From Clostridia bacterium (GTDB taxonomy: Bacteria > Bacillota > Clostridia > Christensenellales > Pumilibacteraceae): 64,000 bases of DNA. Numbering within the stretch: position 1 is the first letter of the stretch; each line of letters begins with the position of its first letter. The translations under genes were made by a program, and so were the position numbers. The notes beneath the pieces are model-generated. The model searched no databases, was not told the DNA's origin, and saw nothing but the letters and a program-made list of their open reading frames with translations. The DNA is taken from assembly GCA_022793815.1 (NCBI GenBank), contig JAAWDP010000019.1:1-64000 (forward strand), in the 5' to 3' direction. This document shows, in pieces, positions 16,661 to 25,565 of this stretch.

Positions 16661-16959
16661 AGACCGACTACGGAAGAAACAGGCATAGAAAACGCAATCC
16701 CCTGCCCCTCGGTCTTTAATCCCGCATGAGTGTAGACGGCATGAAGCACGCCGTCCTTTATTTCGGCGGGGACGAGTATCATGACTATTTCTTTATCGGG
16801 CTGAATGGTGATGTTGAAAAACTCTTCGGCTTCCTTGTTTGCCGTGCCGCGGGCGTGGATAACCGTGCCGCCGCGCGCGCCGACTTCTTTCGCCGCGCTC
16901 ATGACGGTGTCGGCGAACCCCGTATTGACTATACAAAGTATAATTTCGTATTTGCTCAT
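16645..16959 (-). CDS. P-II family signalling protein, short form
   Basis: The 104-residue protein has the GlnB/GlnK-like fold: MSKYEIILCIVNTG, a T-loop region with GGTVIHARGT, and KEIVMILVP towards the C-terminus. P-II proteins sense nucleotides and metabolites and control transporters or enzymes. Its start overlaps the stop codon of the larger P-II-like gene by four bases, and the DUF1538 membrane gene comes first in the operon, so it most likely regulates that transporter-like protein. The last residues SDGV and the stop codon lie within a dispersed repeat end. AGGAGAAGG precedes the ATG. Confidence 0.82.
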   Translation of the reverse strand: MSKYEIILCIVNTGFADTVMSAAKEVGARGGTVIHARGTANKEAEEFFNITIQPDKEIVMILVPAEIKDGVLHAVYTHAGLKTEGQGIAFSMPVSSVVGLSDGV

Positions 16960-17432
16960 TGTCCCTTCTCCTCGCGCTTGACGCTCATGCGGTTATTGCT
17001 CAAAAATGCGAATATCAACGTGCCTATGACGCTGGTGAGCGGCACGGTGTAGGCTATGCCCTTACCGTTTTTGATGGTTTTGAATTTCTCGTCGAGAGCG
17101 GCGAACGCCGCCTGCACTTTGTTTTCGCGGATTATGCCGACTATCACCGCCTTGTCGGAATCGGACAAACCGAACAGTTCGAGAACGTGTGCGTCCGCAG
17201 TGCCGCGCGCAGGCAGTACCGTCTGCATGTTGACTTCGAACGACTGCAACAAGTCGAGATAGTACTCGGCTTTGCTGCGCGCGACCACGGTTACAATCAT
17301 TTCCAGTCTGTCTTCCGTGACGGTGTTTTGGTTTTTGGCGTGTTTAGCCGCGCTTTTGGCTTTAAACTTATCGACTGCCGCCGTGACCGCCGCTTTGACG
17401 GTTTCGTGCCTTTGACGCGATTTTTCTTTCAC
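16956..17432 (-). CDS. P-II-like protein with basic N-terminal extension
   Basis: The 158-residue protein has about 45 basic, Lys/Ala-rich residues, then a P-II-like core (RLEMIVTVVARSKAEYYLDLL, VLPARGTADAHVLEL, KAVIVGIIRENKVQAAFAAL) and a hydrophobic C-terminal stretch (TVPLTSVIGTLIFAFL). The GTG at 17432 lies 14 bases from GGAGG; an ATT two codons earlier is better spaced but would be rare, so the start is uncertain. It is sandwiched between DUF1538 and the short P-II gene and overlaps the latter by four bases, so the three form one regulated unit. Confidence 0.75.
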   Translation of the reverse strand: MKEKSRQRHETVKAAVTAAVDKFKAKSAAKHAKNQNTVTEDRLEMIVTVVARSKAEYYLDLLQSFEVNMQTVLPARGTADAHVLELFGLSDSDKAVIVGIIRENKVQAAFAALDEKFKTIKNGKGIAYTVPLTSVIGTLIFAFLSNNRMSVKREEKGQ

Positions 17433-17451
17433 TTTAATGACCGTAACCTCC

Positions 17452-18990
17452 TTATCTGTCTTTCTGCGAGAAGTATATAATCTGTTCGTCGTCGGCGGAA
17501 AGTATGCGCTTCATGGTTATGCGGCGGCGCACCTTGGCTTTCGTGACCGCTTTGAAACCGAGTACCTGAATGGTTATGAGCGGAATCATTGCGACCATGG
17601 CGACTATGCCGAACGCAAGGTCGAGAATTTTGCCGTCGCCTGCTATTACCGAACATGCGCCGAGCGCAAGCGGCAGAATGAAACTCGAAGTGAGCGGTCC
17701 GGACGCAACTCCGCCCGAATCGAATGCGATTGCCGTATAGATTTTCGGCACGAAAAACGACAGTCCGAGCGAAAGCAGATAGCCCGGTATAAGATAGTAC
17801 AGCAGCGAAAAGCCGAAGATTATGCGTATTACGGAAAGCGCGATGGACAGTCCGACGCCGACGGAAAGCGCGATTATCATTTCGATTTTCTTGACGCCGC
17901 CGCCCGTAACTTCTTCGACCTGTTTATTGAGCACGTGAACGGCGGGCTCGGCGAGAACGACGACCGCGCCGAGCACGAGCGCCAGCACGACAAGCAGTAT
18001 TTTACTGTCGGAGGCAATCTCGCTGCCGAGTTTGAAACCTATCGGCATGAATCCGACGGTGACGGCGGTCAGGAATACGACCAGTCCGACAAACGTATAG
18101 ACTATGCCTATGACTATCTGTATTATTTTCTGTTTCGGCAGTTTGAGCACCGCCAATTGAAGTATTACGAAAAACAGACTTATGAGTCCGAGCGCTTTCG
18201 TCACGTCGAACACGGTTTCCAGCAGTTTATACCAAAACGCCGTGCCGAGATTTGCGTCCACCGAATAATCGGGCAGAGTATACGTCAGAGAGCCGCTCGA
18301 AGTCATGGAAAGAATTATTACCGCGAGAATGGGGCCTATCGAACACAGCGCGACCAGTCCGAAGCTGTTTTCGTTGGCGTTGCGTCCGCCTATCGTCGTC
18401 GATATGCCGACGCCGAGCGCCATTATAAACGGCACGGTTATCGGTCCCGTGGTGACGCCGCCCGAGTCGAACGAAAGCGGCAGAAAGTCCGCCTTGCCCA
18501 TGGATATGAGCAGCGCGCATAAGGCAAACAGCGTCATGTAGAAAAACATGAGCATTTGCGAAAGGTTCTTTTTAAAAGCTATTTTCAGGACGGCGAGCAG
18601 CAGAAAAAGTCCCACGCCCACGCCGACCGTGACAATCAAAAGCGTGCCGTTCATGACCGCCGCGACCTGCGAAGCGAGCACCGACAAATCGGGTTCGGCT
18701 ATCGTTATCAAAAGTCCCATGACAAAACAGACCGACAGCAGCACTATAAGTTTTTTTGATTTGGTAAGACCCGAACCGACATGCTCGCCCATCGGCGTCA
18801 TCGCAAGGTCCGCGCCGAGGTTGAACAGCGCAATGCCTATAATCAAAAATACCGCGCTGACACAGAAAACAATCATTTCCGTGGCGGTGAAATCGACAAG
18901 CGGCGTAAAGGATATGATGAGCACTATCAAAGTGACGGGCAATACCGAGATGAGAGCTTCTTTGAGTTTTAACAGCAGGGCTTTGACCAA
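17452..18990 (-). CDS. DUF1538 integral membrane protein, putative transporter
   Basis: The 512-residue protein consists of two similar halves of about seven membrane segments. Each half has a signature with SFDSGGVTTGPITVPFIMALG (near 185, 21st residue trimmed in other copy) and AFDSGGVASGPLTSSF (near 435); the repeated DSGG...GP motif is the mark of DUF1538. The family is thought to move ions or small solutes, with function poorly established. The TTG start at 18990 has GGAG seven bases before it. Two P-II proteins are encoded directly downstream, which points to control of transport by a metabolite or nucleotide signal. Confidence 0.85.
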   Translation of the reverse strand: MVKALLLKLKEALISVLPVTLIVLIISFTPLVDFTATEMIVFCVSAVFLIIGIALFNLGADLAMTPMGEHVGSGLTKSKKLIVLLSVCFVMGLLITIAEPDLSVLASQVAAVMNGTLLIVTVGVGVGLFLLLAVLKIAFKKNLSQMLMFFYMTLFALCALLISMGKADFLPLSFDSGGVTTGPITVPFIMALGVGISTTIGGRNANENSFGLVALCSIGPILAVIILSMTSSGSLTYTLPDYSVDANLGTAFWYKLLETVFDVTKALGLISLFFVILQLAVLKLPKQKIIQIVIGIVYTFVGLVVFLTAVTVGFMPIGFKLGSEIASDSKILLVVLALVLGAVVVLAEPAVHVLNKQVEEVTGGGVKKIEMIIALSVGVGLSIALSVIRIIFGFSLLYYLIPGYLLSLGLSFFVPKIYTAIAFDSGGVASGPLTSSFILPLALGACSVIAGDGKILDLAFGIVAMVAMIPLITIQVLGFKAVTKAKVRRRITMKRILSADDEQIIYFSQKDR

Positions 18991-19091
18991 TTATGTACTC
19001 CGTGCGGGGAATTAGGCGCGGCGTTTGCAATTTGCGCGAAACTGCCCGCCTATAATCAGTATAGCATAAACGCGCTGACTTTGCAACAGAA

Positions 19092-19120
19092 AAACAAAAA
19101 AAAGCCGCCTTCGGGGCGGT
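19092..19120 (-). terminator. Terminator of the gene at 19120-19398
   Basis: On the minus strand CCGCC and GGCGG (19105-19119) form a stem with a five-base loop directly after the TAA stop codon, followed by a run of eight T. Confidence 0.8.
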
Positions 19121-19398
19121 TATTTTTTCGAACGGCGGTTCGGATTGTACTGGACAAGCGATTTTTCCAGCGATACGACATGCTTGTAAACTTTCGTCAT
19201 TTTTCTGTCGCCGTCGAGTTCGGCAAGCGGATAGCGCCAGGAAAACGGAATGAGCTCTTCTTCCGCGCCGATGAGTTTTTCGCCGCCGTTTGTGCGGTTC
19301 ACCGCGCGCACGCGCTCGCGCAGGGTTTCTCTGCCTTTCGCGCTTTTGCCCTTTCCGAACAGTATGTCTTTTCCGCTTTTACGTGTGCTGCGTTCCAC
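19120..19398 (-). CDS. Hypothetical basic 92-residue protein
   Basis: I do not recognise this protein. It is basic and hydrophilic (MERSTRKSGKDILFGKGK..., ending QYNPNRRSKK), without membrane segments or cysteines, and has a central WRYPLAELDGDRKM. AGGAGAGAA stands before the ATG. It follows the membrane protein gene at 19433 by 34 bases and has its own terminator, so it looks like the second gene of a two-gene operon. A nucleic-acid or surface-bound role would fit the charge, but that is a guess. Confidence 0.65.
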   Translation of the reverse strand: MERSTRKSGKDILFGKGKSAKGRETLRERVRAVNRTNGGEKLIGAEEELIPFSWRYPLAELDGDRKMTKVYKHVVSLEKSLVQYNPNRRSKK

Positions 19399-19432
19399 GC
19401 GAGGTTCTCTCCTTTTCGGTTATTTTAATGCG

Positions 19433-20071
19433 TCAGTCCGCGAAACCCGATTTTTTGACGGGTTCGCCTCCGCCGTCGGAGGACGAAAATTTGTTTTTGT
19501 TCTTGTTAAGAATGAATTTGAGTTTGGGTATATCGTTTGCCGCAACTTTCATGGGCGGCGTAGTTCCGTCCAGCGTGCGGAAAGTATATTTATTCGACGA
19601 CAGTATTACCACGCCTCTGTCCTCGTCGATTATGTAATCGTGGACGCGGTACCAGTCGAGATAGGAATATTCGGTGTATATGCCCTTATCGACCACCGCG
19701 CTTTTTGACAGCGCAAGCGTGAGCAGAAACGCCTCGACCGCCGCAAGCAGAAGCACCGCGAACGAAAGAGTCATATTGTACTGCCAGTTTTTGAGCGCGA
19801 ACAGTTCGCTCATCATTACGCGCTCGGGCGCTTCGGGGTCGAATATCTGTGTCACGAGGTAGAACACGAAAAAGGCTATCAGCGGTATGAACGCCCAATA
19901 GCGTATCTTTCCGCTTTTGAGTTCGACAAGCTTTATCGAATTGTAAAGCTTGACCTGACGCTTTATCTGGCGCACGGTCGCCGTTATCAAAAACGCGGAT
20001 ACGCAGACAGCCACTGCGCAAACCAGCAGCGGCAGGGTCAATTGCAATACGGTTTTAAGTATGCCGAACAT
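19433..20071 (-). CDS. Hypothetical membrane protein with cytoplasmic C-terminal domain
   Basis: The 212-residue protein has three predicted membrane segments (about 5-30, 60-80 and 100-120) and a C-terminal soluble part of about 85 residues with YRVHDYIIDEDRGVVILSSN and FRTLDGTTPPMKV, which resembles DUF5673-type tails. Function is unknown. The ATG has no Shine-Dalgarno sequence; instead a TATAAT ends seven bases upstream, so the mRNA is predicted to be leaderless. It is followed by the small basic gene at 19120. Confidence 0.75.
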   Translation of the reverse strand: MFGILKTVLQLTLPLLVCAVAVCVSAFLITATVRQIKRQVKLYNSIKLVELKSGKIRYWAFIPLIAFFVFYLVTQIFDPEAPERVMMSELFALKNWQYNMTLSFAVLLLAAVEAFLLTLALSKSAVVDKGIYTEYSYLDWYRVHDYIIDEDRGVVILSSNKYTFRTLDGTTPPMKVAANDIPKLKFILNKNKNKFSSSDGGGEPVKKSGFAD

Positions 20072-20078
20072 GTGTGCA

Positions 20079-20107
20079 ATTATAACACATTACGGAAAAA
20101 ATTTCAA
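20079..20107 (-). promoter_or_regulatory. Promoter for a predicted leaderless mRNA (19433-20071 gene)
   Basis: TTGAAA (20102-20107) and TATAAT (20079-20084) on the minus strand are 17 bases apart, and only seven bases (TGCACAC) separate the -10 box from the ATG at 20071. Confidence 0.7.
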
Positions 20108-20145
20108 GTATTTTAAGGGGACGGTTTAAAAAGCCGCTTATACTG

Positions 20146-23100
20146 TCAGGCGAAGTATTTCACGCCCGATTCGAATATGTGCATGTCGGTTTCGCCGTCG
20201 ACGTTTTTCATGAGGTTCGAGCCTATACGTTCGCTGTGTCCCATTTTTCCGTAGACTCTGCCGTCGGGCGTGGTTATGCCCTCGATTGCGTAAACCGAGC
20301 CGTTGGGGTTATACGGCGAGAGCATGGTCGCTTTGCCGTCGAGGTCGCAGTACTGCGTGGCTATCTGACCGTTTTCGATAAGTTTTTTCACCGTTTCGTC
20401 GGTTGCCTTGAAGCGTCCTTCTCCGTGCGAAACCGCCACGTTGTAGACCTCGCCCACCTTCGTCGCGCAGAGCCAGGGGCTAAGATTGGACGCGACCCTT
20501 ATTTTGGAAACCGTGGACACGTGCCTGCCTATGTTGTTGAACGTCAGCGTTGCGGACTCGTCCGTAAGCGGAGTTATCTCGCCGAACGGCAGCAGTCCGA
20601 GTTTGACAAGCGCCTGGAAACCGTTGCAGATACCCAATGCAAGACCGTCGCGGTTTTTCAAAAGGTCGCTTACCGCGTCGGCAAGGCGCGGATTGCGGAA
20701 CGTGGTGGCAATGAATTTGCCGCTTCCGTCGGGCTCGTCGCCGCCCGTGAATCCGCCGGGGAACGCTATTATTTTGCAGTCCTTTATTAACTGCGCCATG
20801 TCCTTAACCGACGCTTCTATTTCCTCCGCGCTGCGGTTTCTGACGACATAGACCACGGGGTGCGCCCCCGCCTTTTCGAAGCTTCTCGCAACGTCGTATT
20901 CGCAGTTGTTGCCGGGGAACACGGGAATGAATACTTTGGGTTTTGCCTTGCTTTTCGCGGCAGGTTTGACGGCTGCGCCGCCGACGTAATTAACGTCGCT
21001 TACCTTACCTTCCGCAGGCGCGCTTGTAGGGTACACGCTTTCGAACGTGCCCGTAAACGCCGCCTTAGCCTCGTCGAGCGGCAATTGCACTCCTCCCGAG
21101 TAAATATACTCTCCGCAGGTAAGCGGCTTGAACTCGCAGCCGAGTTTGACGGTAGGCTCGTTTGTAGTGAAGCCTATAAGTTCGAGTCCGTGTCCGACAA
21201 AGTCTTCGGGGTCGGCGCAGCAAAGCAGTATATCGCCGAGCGCGGGCGTGAAATAATCTTTGGGCGCGCCGTTGAAAGCGAAGCCGAGACCCTCGCCGAA
21301 AAGGCTTTTTATTATCTCGCTCACCGTGCCGCCGTCCTCTACGACGGACACGTAATCCACCCTGCCGCGCGCGATTTCGCCGTGCAGAAGTTTGAGGAAA
21401 GCAATGAGTTTATCGGTGTCGGCAATGCCGTTTTCGTTGCGTTTAAGACGGTATCTGTACACCTTTTTATCCGCTTTGCGCAGCACGTTGTCGGTTACGG
21501 TTTTTGCGCTGCCTATGCCGAGCGCGAACGATATGAGCGTGGGCGGAACGTCTGTTTTCTCGAAAGTGCCGCTCATGGAATCTTTGCCGCCGATTGCGCC
21601 GAGCGACAGTTTCAGCTGCGTGTCGAGTGCGCCGAGCAGCGCCGACATAGGTTTGCCCCAGCGTTCGGGCTCGTCGTAAAGGCGTTCGAAAAATTCCTGG
21701 AACGTAAGGCGAATGCTCTCGTAAGGCGCGCCTGCGGCGACCGCTTTTATTACGGAAAGCAGCACCGAATACTGTGCGCCGACAAACGGACTTTGGCTCA
21801 TGAGAGCGGGATTGCAGCCGAAAGCGGAAATTATCGCGGTGTCGGTTTCGCCGCCGAGCACGGGAAGTTTGCAAGCCATTGCGAGCGCGGGGGTAAGCTG
21901 GGTCTTGCCGCCGAAAGGCATGAGTACGCTGCCTGCGCCTATGCTGCCGTCGAACATTTCGCCGAGCCCTTTCTGCGAGCAGACGTTCGGGTCGGACAGC
22001 AGGTTTTTGGCAAGCGCGGCATAGTCGCCCTTATTGAACATCGACTGACGCTCTTTGCCCAGTTCGTCGAAAAATTCGGGAGCGCTTTCTTTTACCGTAA
22101 CGTCGGCATACTGACGCGCTCCGTTGCTGTCGAGGAATTTGCGCGGCAAATCCACTACGGCTCTGCCGCCGTGATACATTCTCATTCTCGCGGTGTCGGT
22201 TACTTTCGCCACCACGGTTGCCGCAAGGTTCTCCTTGGCGCATGCCGCGGTTGCTTTTTCCACGTCCTCGGCGCGCACCACGACAGCCATGCGTTCCTGC
22301 GATTCGGAAATGGCAAGTTCGGTCGCGCTGAGTCCCGCGTACTTTTTGGGCACGGCGTCGAGGTCGATGTCGAGTCCCGGGGAAAGCTCGCCTATGGCTA
22401 CGCTTACGCCGCCCGCGCCGAAGTCGTTACAGCGCTTTACAAGGCGCGTAAACTCGCCGTCGCGCATAAGACGCTGGATTTTTCTTTCGGTAAGAGGATT
22501 GCCCTTCTGCACTTCCGCGCCGCACGTATCGAGCGAATGAACGGTATGCACCTTGCTCGAACCCGTTGCGCCGCCGCAGCCGTCTCTGCCCGTTTCGCCG
22601 CCGATTAAAAGCACGACGTCGCCTGCTTCGGGAACTTTGCGCACCACGTTCCGTGCCGGAGCAGCCGCCACCACGAATCCCGTTTCGAGGCGTTTCGCCA
22701 CATAACCGGGGTGATACATTTCGCGGACGAGTCCCGTGGCAAGACCTATTTGGTTACCGTAGGACGAAAATCCCGCCGCCGCGGTCTTGCTTATCACGCG
22801 CTGGGGAAGCTTGCCCTTAACCGTCTTTTCTATGGGCGCATTAATGTCCGCCGCACCCGTGATACGCATGGACTGGCACACGTAAGAACGTCCCGAAAGC
22901 GGGTCGCGAATCGCGCCGCCGAGACAGGTTGCCGCGCCGCCGAAAGGTTCTATTTCCGTCGGGTGGTTATGGGTTTCGTTTTTGAACATTACAAGCCAGT
23001 CCTCGGCTTTTCCGTCCACCTGCGCGTTCACTTTAATCGAGCACGCGTTTATCTCCTCGGATGCGTCGAGGTTTTCCAGTTCGCCGCGGCTTTTGAGTTC

Positions 23101-23934
23101 CCTCGCGCCCATCGTGGCTATGTCCATGAGGCAGGGATATTTGTCCGCTCTGCCGCCGTGGTGGCGGTTGAACAGTTTCAGATAGTTTTCGTAGGCGGTC
23201 TTGATTTCGCCGATGTCCGACTTTATTTTCACGTTTTCCAGTGTGGTGAGAAACGTGGTATGGCGACAGTGGTCCGACCAGTACGTGTCTATGACTTTGA
23301 GTTCGGTTTCGGTGGGCTGTCTGCCCTCGCTTTTGAAATGCGCCTGAACGAACAGCAAATCCGCGGCGCTCATGGCAAAGCCCATGCTCTTGCGGTACTC
23401 TTCGAGTTTCTGTTTCGGCATTTCATTGAAGCCTTCGACAAGTCTGACGGGTGCGGGAGGCGCAACGTCGGCGGCAAGCGTAGTCGGCATTTCGAACGAG
23501 CACAGCCGCGCTTCGACGGGGTTGACCAAATATTTTTCTATGCGTTCGAGTTCGCCGCCGTCTATGCCGCTTATCGCATACACGGTTGCGGTGCGGATTT
23601 GCGGACGCGTTCCGACGGTGAGCAATTGCACGCACTGCGCCGCGCTGTCCGCGCGCTGGTCGTACTGTCCCGGAAGATACTCGGTGCCGAATATTTTATA
23701 TCCGTCGAGCGGCGGAAGTTCGCCGTAATGCACCGTATCTACGGGCGGTTCGGAAAATACGCTTTTGACTGCTGCGTCGAAGTCCTTGTCTTCGATACCC
23801 TCTATATCGTAACGCAAAAATATGCGCACGTCGGCGACGGTAATGCCGAGCACATTTTCGATGTCGGCTTTGACTTTTCCCGCGGCGACTCTTTCGCCGT
23901 GTTTCTTTTCCACGTAAATGCGTCTTATTGACAT
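20146..23934 (-). CDS. purL: Phosphoribosylformylglycinamidine synthase, single chain
   Basis: The 1262-residue enzyme makes FGAM from FGAR, ATP and glutamine, step 4 of purine synthesis. The order is an N-terminal PurS-like part, then DTYWSDHCRHTTF near 215 (FGAM synthase centre), GGAATCLGGAIRDPLSGRS and GGSS-type ATP loops, and a C-terminal class I glutaminase from about 1010 (PVFPGNNCEYDVARSF, GICNGFQALVKLG with the Cys nucleophile, SHGEGRF with the His). This fused form is the one seen in many Clostridia instead of separate PurQ/PurS. GAGGAG lies before the ATG. It is the last gene of the purine operon, 72 bases after purD. Confidence 0.96.
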   Translation of the reverse strand: MSIRRIYVEKKHGERVAAGKVKADIENVLGITVADVRIFLRYDIEGIEDKDFDAAVKSVFSEPPVDTVHYGELPPLDGYKIFGTEYLPGQYDQRADSAAQCVQLLTVGTRPQIRTATVYAISGIDGGELERIEKYLVNPVEARLCSFEMPTTLAADVAPPAPVRLVEGFNEMPKQKLEEYRKSMGFAMSAADLLFVQAHFKSEGRQPTETELKVIDTYWSDHCRHTTFLTTLENVKIKSDIGEIKTAYENYLKLFNRHHGGRADKYPCLMDIATMGARELKSRGELENLDASEEINACSIKVNAQVDGKAEDWLVMFKNETHNHPTEIEPFGGAATCLGGAIRDPLSGRSYVCQSMRITGAADINAPIEKTVKGKLPQRVISKTAAAGFSSYGNQIGLATGLVREMYHPGYVAKRLETGFVVAAAPARNVVRKVPEAGDVVLLIGGETGRDGCGGATGSSKVHTVHSLDTCGAEVQKGNPLTERKIQRLMRDGEFTRLVKRCNDFGAGGVSVAIGELSPGLDIDLDAVPKKYAGLSATELAISESQERMAVVVRAEDVEKATAACAKENLAATVVAKVTDTARMRMYHGGRAVVDLPRKFLDSNGARQYADVTVKESAPEFFDELGKERQSMFNKGDYAALAKNLLSDPNVCSQKGLGEMFDGSIGAGSVLMPFGGKTQLTPALAMACKLPVLGGETDTAIISAFGCNPALMSQSPFVGAQYSVLLSVIKAVAAGAPYESIRLTFQEFFERLYDEPERWGKPMSALLGALDTQLKLSLGAIGGKDSMSGTFEKTDVPPTLISFALGIGSAKTVTDNVLRKADKKVYRYRLKRNENGIADTDKLIAFLKLLHGEIARGRVDYVSVVEDGGTVSEIIKSLFGEGLGFAFNGAPKDYFTPALGDILLCCADPEDFVGHGLELIGFTTNEPTVKLGCEFKPLTCGEYIYSGGVQLPLDEAKAAFTGTFESVYPTSAPAEGKVSDVNYVGGAAVKPAAKSKAKPKVFIPVFPGNNCEYDVARSFEKAGAHPVVYVVRNRSAEEIEASVKDMAQLIKDCKIIAFPGGFTGGDEPDGSGKFIATTFRNPRLADAVSDLLKNRDGLALGICNGFQALVKLGLLPFGEITPLTDESATLTFNNIGRHVSTVSKIRVASNLSPWLCATKVGEVYNVAVSHGEGRFKATDETVKKLIENGQIATQYCDLDGKATMLSPYNPNGSVYAIEGITTPDGRVYGKMGHSERIGSNLMKNVDGETDMHIFESGVKYFA

Positions 23935-24005
23935 AAAAAATCTCCTCGATTTTTCGGTTTTTTATAAAAACGGATTGCCGCTGCTTTCGATACCGAAAAC
24001 ACGGG

Positions 24006-25286
24006 TCAATCGCTTATCTTACAGATGTCGCGGCGGAAAAACATTTTATCGAATGCGATACCGTCCGTCCGCTTATACGCAAGCGCTTTCGCGTCCGCGA
24101 GAGTTTTGCCGAGCGCGGTTATGCCGAGGACTCTGCCTCCGTTTGTGACGGTTTTGCCGCAGTCGGCGCACTTTTTCGTGCCTGCGTGGAACACCACCGT
24201 ATCTTTAATGTCCTTTCCGAAGTCGATTGGTTTGCCCTTTTCGTAATGCTCGGGATAGCCGCCGCTTGCCGCCACCACGCACACGCATGCTTCGTCGCGG
24301 TACTTGATTTCGGTTTGCGCAAGCGTGCCGTTTATGACCGCTTCTACGACGTCGAACAGGTCGGACTTCATTCTCGGCAGCACCGCCTGCGTTTCGGGGT
24401 CGCCGAAACGGGCATTGTATTCGAGCACGCGGATGTCGCCGCCGTCTATCATAAGTCCGAAGTACAGCACGCCTTTGAACGCTCTGCCCTCCGCTTTCAT
24501 GGCTTTCACCGTGGGTTCGAACACCGTTTCATACGCTTTTCGGGCAAGGGAATCGGTATAGAAAGGGACGGGGCTGTACGCGCCCATGCCGCCCGTATTG
24601 AGTCCCCTGTCGCCGTCGAGCGCGCGTTTGTGGTCGCGGCTTGCGGGCATGGGCTTGACGGTTTCGCCGTCGCAGAACGCCAGCACGGAAACCTCTTCGC
24701 CTTTTAAGAAGGATTCGACTACCATTTTGCCGCCTGCCGCGCCGAAGGCTTTGTCCTGCATTATTTCTTTGACTCCCGCTTTCGCCTGTTCGCGCGTCGT
24801 ACAGATGAGCACGCCTTTGCCGAGCGCGAGCCCGTCGGCTTTGAGTACCACGGGTATATCGCAGGTTTCCACGTATTTATAGGCGTCCTCCGCCGTTTCG
24901 AACACCTCGTATGCGGCGGTGGGGATACCGTATTTTTTCATGAGATTTTTGGAAAAAGCCTTGCTCGCCTCGATTATCGCCGCTTCTTTCGTCGGACCGA
25001 ATGCGCGGTGTCCCTTTTCCGTCAGCGCGTTTACGAGTCCCAATGCAAGCGGGTCGTCCGGCGCGACAAAGGTCAGATATATATCGGGGTGCGCATCCAC
25101 GAAAGCGACAATCCCGTCGATGTCGGTGGCTTTCATTTCGTCGTGACATTCGGCGATTTCGGCAATGCCGGCATTACCGGGAATCGCATAGAGTTTGCCG
25201 ACTTTCGGAGAGGACGCGAGTTTCCACGCGATTGCGTGTTCTCTGCCGCCGCCGCCGATTATGAGGACGTTTTTCTTTTCGGACAT
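24006..25286 (-). CDS. purD: Phosphoribosylamine-glycine ligase
   Basis: The 426-residue ATP-grasp enzyme joins phosphoribosylamine to glycine (GAR synthetase, step 2 of purine synthesis). Visible marks are the N-terminal IIGGGGREHAIAWKL, the ATP loop VLKADGLALGKGV, the glycine-rich LNTGGMGAYSPVPF, and the metal site EYNARFGDPETQ. AAGGAGAAAACC precedes the ATG. It follows purH but is separated by about 280 bases holding a dispersed repeat, so transcription from the operon promoter may weaken here. Confidence 0.96.
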   Translation of the reverse strand: MSEKKNVLIIGGGGREHAIAWKLASSPKVGKLYAIPGNAGIAEIAECHDEMKATDIDGIVAFVDAHPDIYLTFVAPDDPLALGLVNALTEKGHRAFGPTKEAAIIEASKAFSKNLMKKYGIPTAAYEVFETAEDAYKYVETCDIPVVLKADGLALGKGVLICTTREQAKAGVKEIMQDKAFGAAGGKMVVESFLKGEEVSVLAFCDGETVKPMPASRDHKRALDGDRGLNTGGMGAYSPVPFYTDSLARKAYETVFEPTVKAMKAEGRAFKGVLYFGLMIDGGDIRVLEYNARFGDPETQAVLPRMKSDLFDVVEAVINGTLAQTEIKYRDEACVCVVAASGGYPEHYEKGKPIDFGKDIKDTVVFHAGTKKCADCGKTVTNGGRVLGITALGKTLADAKALAYKRTDGIAFDKMFFRRDICKISD

Positions 25287-25339
25287 GGTTTTCTCCTTAT
25301 GGGGTTTTTAAAAGGGTGTGAATTGTAAAAGTTTTATAA

Positions 25340-25565
25340 GGATGAGATTCCGTTGGCTGTCGCTCGGAATACTCGCCTGCGGCTCGTGGCGTTCGCGCTA
25401 CGCGCTCGGCTGAGGACAATAATAATGGGCGCAGAGTCCGACGGCGGAGAAACGAGCAAGTCGCGGCGCCCGCGGATTTTCGCGCAGGAGTGTACACCCC
25501 CGTACATGACTGTGCGAAAAACGCAAGGGCAACAAAGTATTGCGACGTTTATACGCCGTCGCAGG
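25340..25565. repeat. Hairpin repeat of family D between purH and purD
   Basis: Head CCGACGGCGGAG (25438), hairpin TTTTCGCGCA/TGTGCGAAAA around TGTAC/GTACA with the ACCCCC loop (about 25476-25520), and tail TATACGCCGTCG (25550-25561), which stops four bases short of the purH stop codon. The preceding 90 bases (GATTCCGTTGGCTG, CGCGCTCGGCTGAGGACAAT) match flanks of the copies at 16165 and 42038. No gene is seen in this gap. Confidence 0.75.
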
